From Azorinus chamasolen (taxonomy: Eukaryota; Mollusca; Bivalvia; Cardiida; Solecurtidae): a stretch of 64,000 nucleotides of DNA. The translations under genes and the position numbers were made by a program. The notes under the pieces are model-generated. The model worked only from the letters and a program-made list of their open reading frames with translations, was not told where the DNA came from and made no database searches. The stretch's first letter is position 1. Every line of letters begins with the position of its first letter. The stretch is from assembly GCA_963576725.1 (NCBI GenBank), contig OY755239.1, positions 54,440,140-54,504,139 on the forward strand. Direction: 5' to 3'. This document shows, piece after piece, positions 17,657 to 27,565 of this stretch.

Positions 17657-17884
17657 ACCCTTTCCTGTATGAATACGCCTTTTTTTACGCCTCTGTAAAA
17701 GTCACTTTATGAAACCATTGTAATAAATAGAGCATTTGCTCCTATAGGAGCAAATGCTCTATTTATCAAAATGGTTTCAAGCTACAAAATTCTAAAATTT
17801 TCCTTTTCTCTAGTTAATGCTCCTTTTTGGTAGATTTATTCAAAGTGGTTGGATCTAAAAATAGCCTATGGAGGAAAGGGTTAA
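17653..17884 (+). mobile_element. MITE-B
   Basis: TTAAACCCTTTCCTGTATG left; hairpin with perfect GCTCCTATAGGAGC apex; right GGAGGAAAGGGTTAA. Confidence 0.95.
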
Positions 17885-17956
17885 AACAATCTCAGACTAT
17901 TCACAGTAAGCTTGACCTGTTTGACTGTTGAAGTCATCACTTACAGTTCTTTGGAA

Positions 17957-18381
17957 TACAATAAAACCCTCCAAATGGGACGATAAATTTAGTATAAATA
18001 TCAGTTTTGGAAACAGTTGGCAGCTAAATGAAGCTTAACCCATTCCCTCATATTGATGCCTTTTGACGCCTCTGTAAAAGTCACTTTCTGAAACCATTGT
18101 GATAAATAGAGCATTTGCTCCACTGGAGCAAATGCTCTATTTATCACAATGGTTTCAAAATTACACAAATCTTAAAAGTCCCATTCCCCTAGTTAATGTT
18201 CCTTTTCGAGTAGATGTATTCAAAAAGTCAGAATCTAAATATAGCCTATGAGGTAATGGGTTAATGCAGCTTAATGCTCTTAGCGAGCTAGAATATTCTG
18301 CATGACTTTCACCCTGCATTAAGCAGCCACCTGCCTAAAAGTATCTATACTAGAATTCCGGTTTAGAGGAATCTTACTGTA
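17957..18381 (+). mobile_element. MITE-D split by MITE-B
   Basis: TACAATAAAACCCTCCAAAT left; AGTTGGCAGCTAAATGAAGC up to the MITE-B; then GCATGACTTTCACCCTGC, AAGCAGCCACCTGCC and right end GGAATCTTACTGTA. Confidence 0.85.
18035..18264 (+). mobile_element. MITE-B
   Basis: TTAACCCATTCCCTCATATT left, apex GCTCCACTGGAGC, right GAGGTAATGGGTTAA. TGCAGCTTAATG just after the right border shows a TTAA of the host arm. Confidence 0.95.
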
Positions 18382-18516
18382 CATTGTCCAAAGTAGATAT
18401 TGGCTGTCAGATTTGATGATAGTCCAAACTGATGTTTCACAGTCTGATTCAGGAGATAGGCGCCAAGATTATTTGTGTGGGTGTCAATATTCATTGCTCT
18501 TAGTAGAAAAGAATCC
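18378..18516 (-). CDS. Candidate internal exon, minus strand
   Basis: After acceptor GTAGTATTTATTTTAG the minus strand is open for 46 codons (entered after one base): DSFLLRAMNIDTHTNNLGAY, then LLNQTVKHQFGLSSNLTANI, then YFGQCT, leaving in phase 0 at donor GTAAGA. The donor lies inside the mutated terminus of MITE-D (normally CAGTAAAACC), so if real the MITE supplies the splice site. No family is recognised and no partner exon in phase was found. Chance openness over 46 codons cannot be excluded. Confidence 0.3.
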
Positions 18517-18519
18517 CTA

Positions 18520-18647
18520 AAATAAATACTACAAATATTGATCACATATAAAGTGAAAATGATTCAATAAGTTTTGATAATAGAGCCACTGGCTGATACT
18601 GGTAGAGTGGTCAGTTATTGTATGTACACTTGCCTGTATTACCTGTG
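18520..18647. other. No recognised feature
   Basis: Would be intron upstream of the minus-strand candidate exon; otherwise featureless. Confidence 0.3.
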
Positions 18648-19362
18648 TGAACTCTTTCAATTCTGAATATTCAGTGTTGACTGGTCCATTAGTGTTTAAA
18701 GGGGATGTCCCTACATTTGACGCGTTTCATAAACACTTAAAATATACAAAACTCATTTGTTTATATGCTGAAAAGTAGTATATCGCAAAAAGCCCCATCC
18801 AATTACCGTTTATAATGACAAAACATCCATGTGTTTGATATCGCCGATCCCGGTTTTACTCCCCGATGTTTCAGTTTTATCCGGGTTGAGTTTTAGTTTC
18901 GTAACGGTTCGCCCTATTCGCGATTCTCCGACCACTTCCGAGAAAGCTATCACATAAACAATGGAGGGATCATCAGATGATCATCGGCAAAATGCGGAAG
19001 AATTTAACGGAAAAGGCCGATAATATTGTGTTGTAGAACAAAAATTATCAGTATTGATGAAATCAGTTTATTTGTATCACGGGGCATTTTTCGATATAAG
19101 TTCAAATTGGGAACCTTCATAATAATGATAAAGCATAACAAATACCAAGTTTTATGATATTATTGAAAATATGCGATCATTGTAGGGACTTCCTCTTTAA
19201 CAGAAGAATTCATTCAGTATGAAAGGCTTAAATTTGTAAGAGGATTATAAATTACAAACAGTGCAGACCCTGATTAGGGGGCTCCTCTAGGAGCCGGGGC
19301 TCTGATCTAGGTCTACACTGTTTGCAAATGGTAGTCCATGTTTCACGCACTCAAATGGTTAA
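18648..19362 (+). mobile_element. MITE-R split by a TTAA element
   Basis: CTCTTTCAATTCTGAATATT and GACTGGTCCATTAGTG left; insertion; then ATTCATTCAGTATGAAAGGC, core AACAGTGCAGACCCTGATTA to CTGATCTAGGTCTACACTG, right CACTCAAATGGTTAA. Confidence 0.8.
18696..19200. mobile_element. TTAA element with AGGGGATGTCCC ends
   Basis: TTAA then AGGGGATGTCCCTACA at the left; TGTAGGGACTTCCTCT then TTAA at the right. TTAA duplications fit piggyBac or Kolobok. The 497-bp body has no transposase but keeps GC-rich sequence ahead of an ATG at 18961 with a 20-codon frame (MEGSSDDHRQNAEE, stop at 19021-19023), possibly the first exon of an ancestral or captured gene. Confidence 0.75.
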
Positions 19363-19409
19363 TATACCTTTGTTTATAACTGTTATCAAATACATACAAA
19401 TGGTATATA
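19363..19409 (+). repeat. Left flank duplicated at 19876
   Basis: ACCTTTGTTTATAACT and ATCAAATACATACAAATG occur before the G+B pair and again directly after it (19880-19920) with few changes. A duplication of about 45 bp therefore brackets the two MITEs. Confidence 0.75.
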
Positions 19410-19659
19410 TTAACCCTTTCCCTGTTCTATATATAGGCCAATTTTCAGTACCCACTGAATATTCATTAACAAAATAGTTATAAAGAATTCTTGAAGATGG
19501 AACATTGTAGACGTTTTAGGAAGTAAAGAAACAGATCTATCAAATTCTAATAGCAAACAGAGTAGACCCTGATCAGACGGCTCCTCTAGGAGCCGTCTGA
19601 TCTGGGTCTACTCTGTTTGCAAATGCGTGAAAACACGTTTATATGAGGGAAAGGGTTAA
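19410..19659 (+). mobile_element. MITE-G (reference copy)
   Basis: TTAACCCTTTCCCTGTTCTA, CCACTGAATATTCATTAACA, core GCAAACAGAGTAGACCCTGA, GACGGCTCCTCTAGGAGCC, TCTGGGTCTACTCTGTTTGC, right GTTTATATGAGGGAAAGGG and TTAA. The core stem is perfect except at CCCTGAT against ATCTGGG. Confidence 0.95.
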
Positions 19660-19877
19660 CCCTTTCCTCCGTAAATACGCATTTCTACGCCTCTGTAATA
19701 ACCACTTCTTAAAACCATTGTGATAAATAGAGCTCCTATAGGAGCAAATGCTCTATTTATCACAATGGTTTCAGCTACAAAATTCTAAAATTTTATATTT
19801 CTCTAGTAAATGCTCCTTTTGGGTATATTCATTCAAAGAGGTTGGGTTTAAAAATAGCCTATGGAGGAAAGGGTTAA
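19656..19877 (+). mobile_element. MITE-B
   Basis: Shares its left TTAA with the preceding MITE-G. Apex GCTCCTATAGGAGC; left arm shortened; right GGAGGAAAGGGTTAA. Confidence 0.93.
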
Positions 19878-19931
19878 TTAAACCTTTGTTTATAACTATC
19901 AAATACATACAAATGATATTATATTATTAAC

Positions 19932-20397
19932 AAGAGGGCCATGATAGCCGTGTCATTTACAGAAACAATATCGATATATTATCGATACACGTCAGTCGAT
20001 ACGATATCGATACTGGATTCAAAATATCAATACAAATGGGGGACAACTAAACACTTTTCCACAGGCTATATTTCTTACAGGTTGGCATTACTTCTTACAT
20101 ACTTGCAGTGAAATTCTTCCAAAGAATCTCCACGCATACTTTTATTACTGCCATTTTCCAATGTTTACTTGGTGTGATAGACCTAATTCAGCGACATTGT
20201 CTAGATATTTCCAAAACGGAACCCTTGAAACTTTCGACTATTATTTTATGAACAACTAATTTTAAAATATAACTGTGCTTTTGACTTTTTACACTCAGGT
20301 GTACTATGTAACTACAAAGCATAAATCATGTTCGTGTATAAAAATTGATATATCAATATAATATTGATACAGAAATTTCCATCAATGACACCTCTAG
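19932..20397 (+). mobile_element. Pearl-like 5' end P3 and AT-rich flank
   Basis: AACAAGAGGGCCATGATAGC is the canonical 5' end with its GGGCCATGATAGCC hairpin. It is followed by several TATCGATA-type motifs (19975-20035) and then unrecognised sequence. No matching 3' end is clear. Confidence 0.45.
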
Positions 20398-21218
20398 CCA
20401 TGATGATCCTATAGTGGCTCACCTGGTTAACCCATTGACCCTCATATTGACGCCTTTTGACAACTCTGTAAAAGTCACTTTGTGAAACCATTGTGATAAA
20501 TAGAGCATTTGCTCCTATAGGAGCAAATGCTCTATTTATCACAATGGTTTCAAACAACAAAATTCTAAAATTTTCCTTTTTTCTAATTAATGCTGAGTCC
20601 TTTTCGGTAGATTTATTCAAAGAGGTTGTATCTAAAAATAGCCTATGAGGTAATGGGTTAATAGGTCATGTGATCTATAATGTACAACTATTTATATGGT
20701 TCAGGCTGTGGTAACATTGTGCTGAAAACTGAGGCTTCAGGTTTTGTAAAAGATCATTTTCATTTTTTTAAGCTCCTGTGACCTAACTTTTGCTGTAGAT
20801 CAAAATCATTCATACTCTGATAGGTCGCCTAAAAGGATCATTATCGTGAAGTTTGATCAAATTCCAATCAGTGGTTAAATACTGGACATAGTGTGAAAAA
20901 CGAATTTCTGAGATTTTATCAAGACAATCATTCTGACCAAGTTTCATGAAAATTGGGCTAAAAATGTGACCTGTAGAGGGTTCACAAGGTTTTCCTACTA
21001 TTTGACCTAGTGACCTAGTTTTTAACCCAACTTGACCCACTTTCGAACTAGTCCGAGATTTTATCAAGACATTCATTCTGACCAAGTTTCATGAAGATTG
21101 GACTAAAATTGTGACCACTAAAGTGTTCACAAGCAAATTGTTGACGACGGATGACGCACGCCGGACATTCAAGTCTCCCAAAAGTTCACCCTGAGCTTTG
21201 CTCAGGTGAGCTAAAAAC
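20398..21218 (+). mobile_element. Pearl-like element P4 split by MITE-B
   Basis: Degenerate 5' end GCCATGATGATCCTATAGTG and GCTCACCTGG. Core units share GAGATTTTATCAAGACA and ACCAAGTTTCATGAA. The 3' end GTTGACGACGGATGACGC runs to TTTGCTCAGGTGAGCTAAAA. Confidence 0.75.
20427..20661 (+). mobile_element. MITE-B
   Basis: TTAACCCATTGACCCTCATA left, perfect hairpin with GCTCCTATAGGAGC, right GAGGTAATGGGTTAA. Lies just inside the 5' end of P4. Confidence 0.95.
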
Positions 21219-21400
21219 CTATGATCCCGTTTAAAATCGCAGGTTTTTAGATGAGAGCAAGTTTATTGGAATAATTGTGCAAATGGCCACTAAGATCCAA
21301 GGTTCTCTAAAACACATATGATCTTGATTACGGTCTTAGGTTTCTGTTGAAAACTTAAGTTCTTAGCCAAGAATGAAATTTAAATACTATCTGCCAGGTT
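21219..21400. other. No recognised feature
   Basis: Unique AT-rich stretch. Confidence 0.3.
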
Positions 21401-21740
21401 TATCCATTAATTACTTCATAATCCCCAATTTTTTAGACCTTTGAAAACGAGGTAGAACCCAGATAATACAGTTCCTGTAGGAACTGTTTGAACAGATTCT
21501 GCTCTCTTACAGAGCTCCAGATAAGATGCATGAATTAAAACATTTTCAAGAATAACTCCTTTATTTTTCCACTGAACCAGTATACTGTGACCACTCTTTA
21601 GAATCGTCTCTCCGAGACAATTCTAAAGAGTGGTCACAATATAGGGTTTGGTGGAGAAATGACTATTTTATTATTTGAGTATGCATCCTTATCTGTTTCA
21701 GCTCTGCTGTTAGCTTATATTATGTGTTACTGATCTCATT
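21400..21740 (+). mobile_element. MITE-A fragment split by MITE-I
   Basis: GGTAGAACCCAGATAATACA, GTTCCTGTAGGAACTG and ACAGATTCTGCTCT are core; after the insertion GTTAGCTTATATTATG continues MITE-A. Ends eroded. Confidence 0.55.
21510..21706 (+). mobile_element. MITE-I (complete)
   Basis: CAGAGCTCCAGATAAGATGC left and TTATCTGTTTCAGCTCTG right are inverted ends. The palindrome GACCACTCTTTAGAATCG to ACAATTCTAAAGAGTGGTC is centred on CTCTCCGAGA. Target duplication unresolved. Confidence 0.88.
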
Positions 21741-21862
21741 CTCTTGAAGTAATAATGTTTCCTGATTATATTTTAGAAGAGTTTGGTTGGAACATAAAAA
21801 TGATAGTAATAATACTCATCATCAGAATTGATCTCAATTATTTCCTTTGTATATCAGGAACA
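21741..21862 (+). other. Weak exon-like segment
   Basis: Acceptor TTTCCTGATTATATTTTAG at about 21770 is followed by a frame open for 17 codons (RVWLEHKNDSNNTHHQ) but no donor of quality. Not called as a gene. Confidence 0.12.
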
Positions 21863-22118
21863 TTAACCCTTTCCTTCAATTATAAACTCATTTTCAGTCA
21901 TTTGCAAATAGAGCAGAACCAGATCAGACAGCTCCTAGAGAAGTCATTTGATCAGGGTCTGCTCTGTTTGCTTATGAAATAATACAGATCTGACTCTATG
22001 CGCCGTCTAAACCAATACCAACAATTCATGTTTATATGCCATTATAAAAATTAAGCTAATAAATATTCATGATATCAATATTTCTTTACCGAATACAGAA
22101 CATCAGGGAAAGGGTTAA
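21863..22118 (+). mobile_element. MITE-A, G-like left end
   Basis: TTAACCCTTTCCTTCAATTA, core AATAGAGCAGAACCAGATCA to TGATCAGGGTCTGC, ATTCATGATATCAATATTTC, right CATCAGGGAAAGGGTTAA. Confidence 0.85.
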
Positions 22119-22322
22119 TTAAAATCTAAATGGCACTCTGCATAGGCTTATGCGTGGGAAACCAATCTCTGGTTTCGATTTTTATAATTGCAATATCAGC
22201 AGATGTTCTTGCAAATAGTAAAAGTGCATCGTTTTACCATTAAATTAACGTTAGTTTGAGCCAACAACAAAAAATAGGTTTTATCTGTCTTCTTTCATTA
22301 CAAGCCTGAAAATTAAACAGTA
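22119..22322. other. No recognised feature
   Basis: Unique stretch; weak splice-like motifs on both strands lead to frames of about 20 codons only. Confidence 0.3.
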
Positions 22323-22551
22323 TTAACCCATTCCCTCATATTGACGCCTTTTAACGCCTCTGTAAAAGTCCCTTTCTGAAACCATTGTGATAAATTGAGC
22401 ATTTGCTCCATAGGAGCAAATGCTCTATTTATCACAATGGTTTCAAAACTAAACTATTCCAACATCTTCCTTTTCTCTAGTAAATGCTCCTTTTCGGTAG
22501 ACTTATTCAAATAGGTTGGGTCTAAAAACAACCTATGGGGGAATGGGTTAA
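22323..22551 (+). mobile_element. MITE-B
   Basis: TTAACCCATTCCCTCATATT, apex GCTCCATAGGAGC, right GGGGGAATGGGTTAA. Confidence 0.95.
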
Positions 22552-23101
22552 TATGATCCTTGTCATGGTTAAGGTACTCCTTTGAATTTGAAGATTTTGC
22601 ATGATATATCTATTCTGCTTCTATTCCATTCTTCATGGATGGAAAGTGAATTCTTCGAACATCTATACTCCAGGAGAAACTAATCGTACAAGCTCTATTT
22701 CTCAATATACGGATTGCTATAAGTTTAGGCAAAAAACTTTCTTGCCATCCATTTTGAACATGCTTTTTGGCATTTCCATAAATATTGAGCATTGTTCATT
22801 CACTTTAAAATGAGAACTCAACTTTGCAAGATGTCAATAAAATTAGGCTGAAAACTTTTCAAAAATTTGGAATTAGATGATCCATCAAATGGTGTTCAAT
22901 CTGAGTGTGAAGTAAAATGGTAGAAAGACCATTGGCTGTTCAGGAGAAGATCTTGGTAGTCTGGCATAGTGTGACAATATCCGATTACTGATATAATGGC
23001 ATAAACACTACCCTGAACTCTTACATTGGTAGATTTTCAGAAAAAATGCAAAATTAATCATTTGGATGAATAACATATTTAATTATTATCAAATTTTCAG
23101 T
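22552..23101. other. Single-copy stretch, no feature called
   Basis: Frames of 60-70 codons are open on both strands at 22601-22813. The minus one reads protein-like (NGWQESFLPKLIAIRI) but lacks splice donors and any recognised motif. Remaining sequence is featureless. Confidence 0.3.
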
Positions 23102-23335
23102 TTAACCCATTACCCGACCTGGCTCATAATTTTCAGACTCAATCTCTTTGAATAAATCTACTGATAAGGAGCACTTACCAACAAAATGGTAAATTTTAGA
23201 ACAGTTTCTGTATAGTTTGAAACCATTGTGATAAATAGAACATTTGCTCCTATGGAGCAAATGCTCTATTTCTCAAAATAGTTTCTAGATGTGACTTTTA
23301 CAGAGGCGTCACTATGAGGGAGCCAGGGTTATTAA
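23102..23335 (-). mobile_element. MITE-B
   Basis: TTAACCCATTACCCGACCTG, AAACCATTGTGATAAATAGA, apex GCTCCTATGGAGC, right ATGAGGGAGCCAGGGTTA with a decayed border. Confidence 0.9.
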
Positions 23336-23400
23336 CTCATTTACTTCCACATCATTTTCAGGATCTCTCTGATCTGCGTCTACACTATTAGTCAATAGTC

Positions 23401-23650
23401 TTAACCCTTCGCTTGCTGAATTTTAAAATACATTTCTCCTTCTTTACCCATGCCCTGTTGTATAATTACATATATCTTCACTGTGTACACGTATTTCGCT
23501 GTGCAATAATTGCTACGGAGTGCGCTGGTTGCACAATCAATTTGTAAATAGTGCAGACCCTGATGAGACAGCTCCTGCAGGAGCTGTCTCATCTGGGTCT
23601 TCACTATTTACAGGTAGGTGTATTGACGTGAATAGCAAGCGAAGGGTTAG
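23401..23650 (+). mobile_element. MITE-E
   Basis: Near-identical to 6169-6418: TTAACCCTTCGCTTGCTGA to TAGCAAGCGAAGGGTTA. GTCAATAG occurs on both outer flanks. Confidence 0.95.
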
Positions 23651-23757
23651 TCAATAGCCCTAATAATATGGGATTGTAACATGAGTATATATGGGTTAAA
23701 TATTTAGATATTTCCAGACTGGTTTTGACTTCATATCATTCCATTCACATTATCTAG

Positions 23758-23909
23758 AAGGGGAATGGGGAATGTCATAAAAGCACACAATGTTTTACAT
23801 AAACCTAATTTTAGATTCACTGATACAAAGAAATATAGAGATAAGTCTGAGACTGAAAAATATGCATGTCAGACTCACAGAAAAGACCAGAAAAGAATCC
23901 TCCTATTTA
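23758..23909 (+). other. Exon-like open segment ending at a MITE
   Basis: Acceptor TTCCATTCACATTATCTAG leads into a frame open for about 50 codons (GMGNVIKAHNVLHKPNFRFT, then DTKKYRDKSETEKYACQTHR), reaching the TTAA of MITE-A at 23910 without a donor. Lysine- and arginine-rich, no recognised domain. A chance frame or an exon truncated by the MITE. Confidence 0.15.
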
Positions 23910-24050
23910 TTAACCCCTTTCACCGTAAATACACTTTTCTATGCCTTTGCAAACAGAGTAGACCAAGATCAGAAGGCTCTGTTTATTTATCATTGTAATG
24001 TAGATATGATTCTACAGTTTCTGCCAAGTTTCACTGCCACATCCATAAAC
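23910..24050 (+). mobile_element. MITE-A (right part deleted)
   Basis: TTAACCCCTTTCACCGTAAA, CAGAGTAGACCAAGATCAGA, GATTCTACAGTTTCTGCC. Right core arm reduced, right terminus missing. Confidence 0.65.
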
Positions 24051-24231
24051 CAGAAGCATTATAGGCACCATAAAAATACAATGTCAATTTGCATTTGTCC
24101 TATTTTGAAAGCTAAAGTAAGTTTAACACACATCAAGCTTAGCAAAAGACGTTGACTTTGTGTGCAAATAGCTCAGGAAACACTTTGTCAAATTGCCAAT
24201 GAAACTTTATGACATTTCAGTATTAAACCGT

Positions 24232-24449
24232 AACCCTTACAATGCTGGAAATGAGTATATAAAACCTTTGCAAACAGTGTAGACCCAGATCAAAGGGCTC
24301 CCAAGGGAGCCCTTTGATCTGGGTCTACACTGTTTGTCATACAAATCGTTTTCGCCCATGATAAAAATTCATACAAATTTTTTTTTGTTTTTAATTAATA
24401 TTCATGAAGGGAGGAGCCAGTTTTAATTATTCAGAAAGTTAAGGGTTAA
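24232..24449 (-). mobile_element. MITE-T
   Basis: TAACCCTTACAATGCTGG, symmetric core GTGTAGACCCAGATCAAAGG to CCTTTGATCTGGGTCTACAC, AAGGGAGGAGCCAGTTTTAA, right AAAGTTAAGGGTTAA. Confidence 0.8.
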
Positions 24450-24714
24450 ACTTCCTCTCTTAGAGGAAGAATCCCCAAGAGTCGCACAAATAACTGAAGC
24501 ATCACAGGTCACATTACTGCAAAATGCTATAAGGAAAATTCTCTAAAAGCACCCCATTACCCTGTTAAAAACCCCTGCTCCCCTATTTTAAGTCCTATCC
24601 CTTCCTAGCCAAAAAAGAGACAAGCTTTTTGCCTGGAGCATGTATATGGGTAAATTCAAGAAAGAATCTTTTTTTATCTCTTTGCAAGTATCAGACAGGT
24701 AATTCTCATCTGCA
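24450..24714. other. No recognised feature
   Basis: Pyrimidine-rich in places (CCCTATTTTAAGTCCTATCC), no element or exon identified. Confidence 0.3.
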
Positions 24715-24815
24715 AAAAATTCTGAAAGTTTATTTTATTTTTCTTTCATTTCTTCCAAAAAATATTATCAGTGTGTCCAACAGTAATGGATCCTGATGAA
24801 TCTCTGATTTGTGCA
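24715..24815 (+). mobile_element. MITE-J fragment
   Basis: TTTTCTTTCATTTCTTCC, then AATGGATCCTGATGAATCTC; the second core arm is missing. Confidence 0.45.
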
Positions 24816-24849
24816 CAAAGACATTGATTTGCCCACAGCACACCAAAGG

Positions 24850-25098
24850 TTAACCCTTTCCCTGTTCTATATTTAGTCCAACTTTTAATACCTACTGAAT
24901 ATTCATGGACAAAATTAATAGTTGTAATGAAATATGGAAGGTGGAAAATTGTAGCCATTTTGGAAAGTAAAGAATCATCTTTCAAATTTCATTAGCAAAC
25001 AGAGCAGACCGTGATCAGATGGCTCCTTATAGGAGCCATCTGATCTGGGTCTACTCTGTTTAGTAAATGTGTGAAAACACGTCTATATGAGGGAAAGC
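24850..25098 (+). mobile_element. MITE-G
   Basis: TTAACCCTTTCCCTGTTCTA, core AACAGAGCAGACCGTGATCA, apex CTCCTTATAGGAGC, ATCTGGGTCTACTCTGTTTA, right TATATGAGGGAAAG without a clear TTAA. Confidence 0.9.
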
Positions 25099-25189
25099 CC
25101 CGGTTATCTCTTTGTACCCTAAGCACTTTTTCGTCTGCAACATTTGTTGTCTGCTTCAATTCTTAAAAGGAAATTTCTCTTTTTTCTAC

Positions 25190-26102
25190 CAGGGGTGAGA
25201 ATTGTCTGTTTGTGAAAAAAGAGGAATATTGGCAGGGGTCAAGGGGACCGCCTAGGCCCCTTGCGGGACATGGGCAGTGCTCATGTGGGGGATTCAGTAG
25301 TCACAAGTTCTAGTCAAAGTTCACATTCAAACTCATTAAATTTTTGTATATCATTATAAACCATCTTCTAATTTATTAAACTGTGTTATAATAACAAAAT
25401 ATAAATTTTCTGAGTCAGTACATCTTGACCAGTTCCTTTAACATTAGTTATGAATAGCTATTGACAGACACCACTTTATGGTGAATAATACTTGACATTA
25501 CTGGAAAACCGCTGTTTCAATAACTAGACATGTTTAGCGGTTTTCAGGTGGTTTTTGAAGGCTACAATAGCCGCGTTTTTCATAATTCATCTGTTTGGAA
25601 CAAAGTTTACAGTGTTACACAAGGCCAGCCTGGGAAGGTTTACTTTCAGTTTCACGAAATCATCACCAATTATCACTTTTCTCGTTTCTTTACCAAATGT
25701 CAACATCATTTCTTTCTCTAGCCATTTTGTGTTGAACTAATTTTTCACACTGTTATCGCATAATCTCTGTCTATGCTTCTCATTTTTGTCTTACATTCAG
25801 ATTAATTGGCAGATACAGAATTTCATAACAAGAACATCATATTGAAAGGTTGAATGAACACTGCATACATTTGTAATACAAGCATTTTGATTGTTTGTAG
25901 GACAAGAGTCTCGTTATTTGATTAGCTGAACCAAAATCTCGCTGTTGACCTGATTAACGTTATTAACGCGGATTTACTTGGAATAGTAAAAGAATATATC
26001 GGGAATAATAATTTCCCCCCACTCTCATCAGAGTTACACCGTTCTCAAAAATGGCTCTGAATGATACAAAATCCACGGAATTTCGTGGAAAATTCTCACC
26101 CG
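25190..26102. mobile_element. hAT-like non-autonomous element
   Basis: CAGGGGTGAGAATT at the left, AATTCTCACCC at the right, and a subterminal palindrome CCACGGAATTTCGTGG. The CAGGG start suggests hAT, but an 8-bp duplication is not visible. The 0.9-kb body has no transposase frame. Confidence 0.6.
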
Positions 26103-26201
26103 TTCCATGCCAAAAAAGATGGTCAAAGTGTCAAACAATTTTGATCCTGATGAGACACTGAATTATGCGGCGTATCATCTGGATCCAATTTGTTTGCATA
26201 G

Positions 26202-26434
26202 TTAACCCTTTCCCTCATCTATAGGCTAATTTTAGATCCAACCTCTTATAATAAATCTACCGAAAAGGAGCATTAACTAGAGAAAAGGAAAATTTTAGAA
26301 TTTTGTAGTTTGAAACAATTGTGCTAAATAGAGCATTTGCTCCTATAGGAGCAAATGCTCTATTTATCACAATCATTTCAAGAAGTGACTATTACAGAGG
26401 TGTAGAAAGGTGTATTTATGGAGGAAAGGGTTAA
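26202..26434 (-). mobile_element. MITE-B
   Basis: TTAACCCTTTCCCTCATCTA, apex GCTCCTATAGGAGC, right GGAGGAAAGGGTTAA. Nested in MITE-J. Confidence 0.95.
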
Positions 26435-26470
26435 TCATTGTTTCACTACTAGCGTGCAAGGAGTTAAATG

Positions 26471-26659
26471 GCATACAATGTTATCAACTATTCTCGAATT
26501 TCAAGAAAATGCTTTATGATTAACTTTAGCATGCTATGATGTGACTGCATCTTTAATCAGAGCAATTTACTGCAAGAAAATGGCATCTTTCATGTAACTA
26601 TTTGTCATTTGTGTCACAATCATTTTGAAAATATAACTGATTGTATGACACAGTATTTA
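26471..26659. other. No recognised feature
   Basis: AT-rich stretch without element ends. Confidence 0.3.
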
Positions 26660-27235
26660 AATCTTAACCTTTAGCCTGCTGAGAACAAAATTTGTGAAAC
26701 ATTATGTTCCAAACAGACAGTTTGACCTATAAGTTTGACCTTTGACCTTGAACTGTGACAATGACCTTGACATTACCAAACTCAACAGTTACACATTCAT
26801 AAGATGAATATCAAATATATAGTTTCTATGACTATGTTTCTATGTCATAAAGCTACGCATGACTAAGGTAAACCGTAACACTTTACTCCATGAATATTCA
26901 TTCAAAAAATGATGACATCATGAATATTAATTAGATACATTGGACATATGCATTTTTGACATGGCAGAAACTATATAATCATCATATCTGTACAATATAC
27001 TTGAGTCGTCTGATCTGGGTCTACTCTGTTTGCAAAGGCATATTTATGGAGTAAAGGGTTAACATGGTTCCATATAAAATATCACAGCTTTATGATGTCT
27101 GTAAAATTTCAACAGTTATGACCAAGTTTCTGACAGAGAGACAGACAGAGAGAAAGACAAGACAGACTGACAGATAAACTGTCTAGACAGACAGGCCAAA
27201 GTCCATAGCCCCAAGATCAAGATCTCATGGGAATA
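26660..27235 (+). mobile_element. Pearl-like element P5 split by MITE-A
   Basis: GACCTTTGACCTTGAACTGT style core, MITE-A at 26876, then AACAGTTATGACCAAGTTTC and a GACAGACAGA-rich tail (27125-27190), as in the P14 and P15 families. Confidence 0.6.
26876..27062 (-). mobile_element. MITE-A, left core arm deleted
   Basis: CACTTTACTCCATGAATATT, GCAGAAACTATATAATC, then only GTCGTCTGATCTGGGTCTAC of the core, right TATGGAGTAAAGGGTTAA. Confidence 0.8.
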
Positions 27236-27319
27236 AACATGTTCTCAGCTGATAGTATCATCTACACAAATGCTCAACACCAAAATTTCTTCCATTATAA
27301 GCGCCCAAAGGTAGGTAGG

Positions 27320-27510
27320 TTAGCAGGGTGATCGCAGAGTCACTAATATATTGTCAAATTTTCCATCTGCTGCCTTTATTGGCTTTGTCGTCAGACATTT
27401 ACCGACACACTCTACATTTATTACACCGTAAACTGCAAATAATTTCATATAATTCAAGAACCTGGAGATTTTCTTATCAAATAACATTGCACAGATGGGG
27501 CACAAGCTTT
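27320..27510 (-). repeat. Dispersed repeat V, copy 1
   Basis: CACACTCTACATTTATTACA and CAAATAATTTCATATAATTC match 53655-53720 at about 80 percent by eye. Read on the minus strand both copies contain TGTAATAAATGTAGAG. Class unknown. Confidence 0.45.
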
Positions 27511-27565
27511 ATGTGAAATTACATAAAGTCTGGAAGGTATTATTACATATCCCACAAATATTCTC

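Larger units (their letters stand above)
25099..26470 (+). mobile_element. MITE-J split twice
   Basis: Left part CTTTGTACCCTAAGCACTTT and GTCTGCTTCAATTCTTAAAA; interrupted by 25190-26102; middle AACAATTTTGATCCTGATGA to ATCTGGATCCAATTTGTTTG; interrupted by MITE-B at 26202; right end CACTACTAGCGTGCAAGGAG. Confidence 0.75.
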
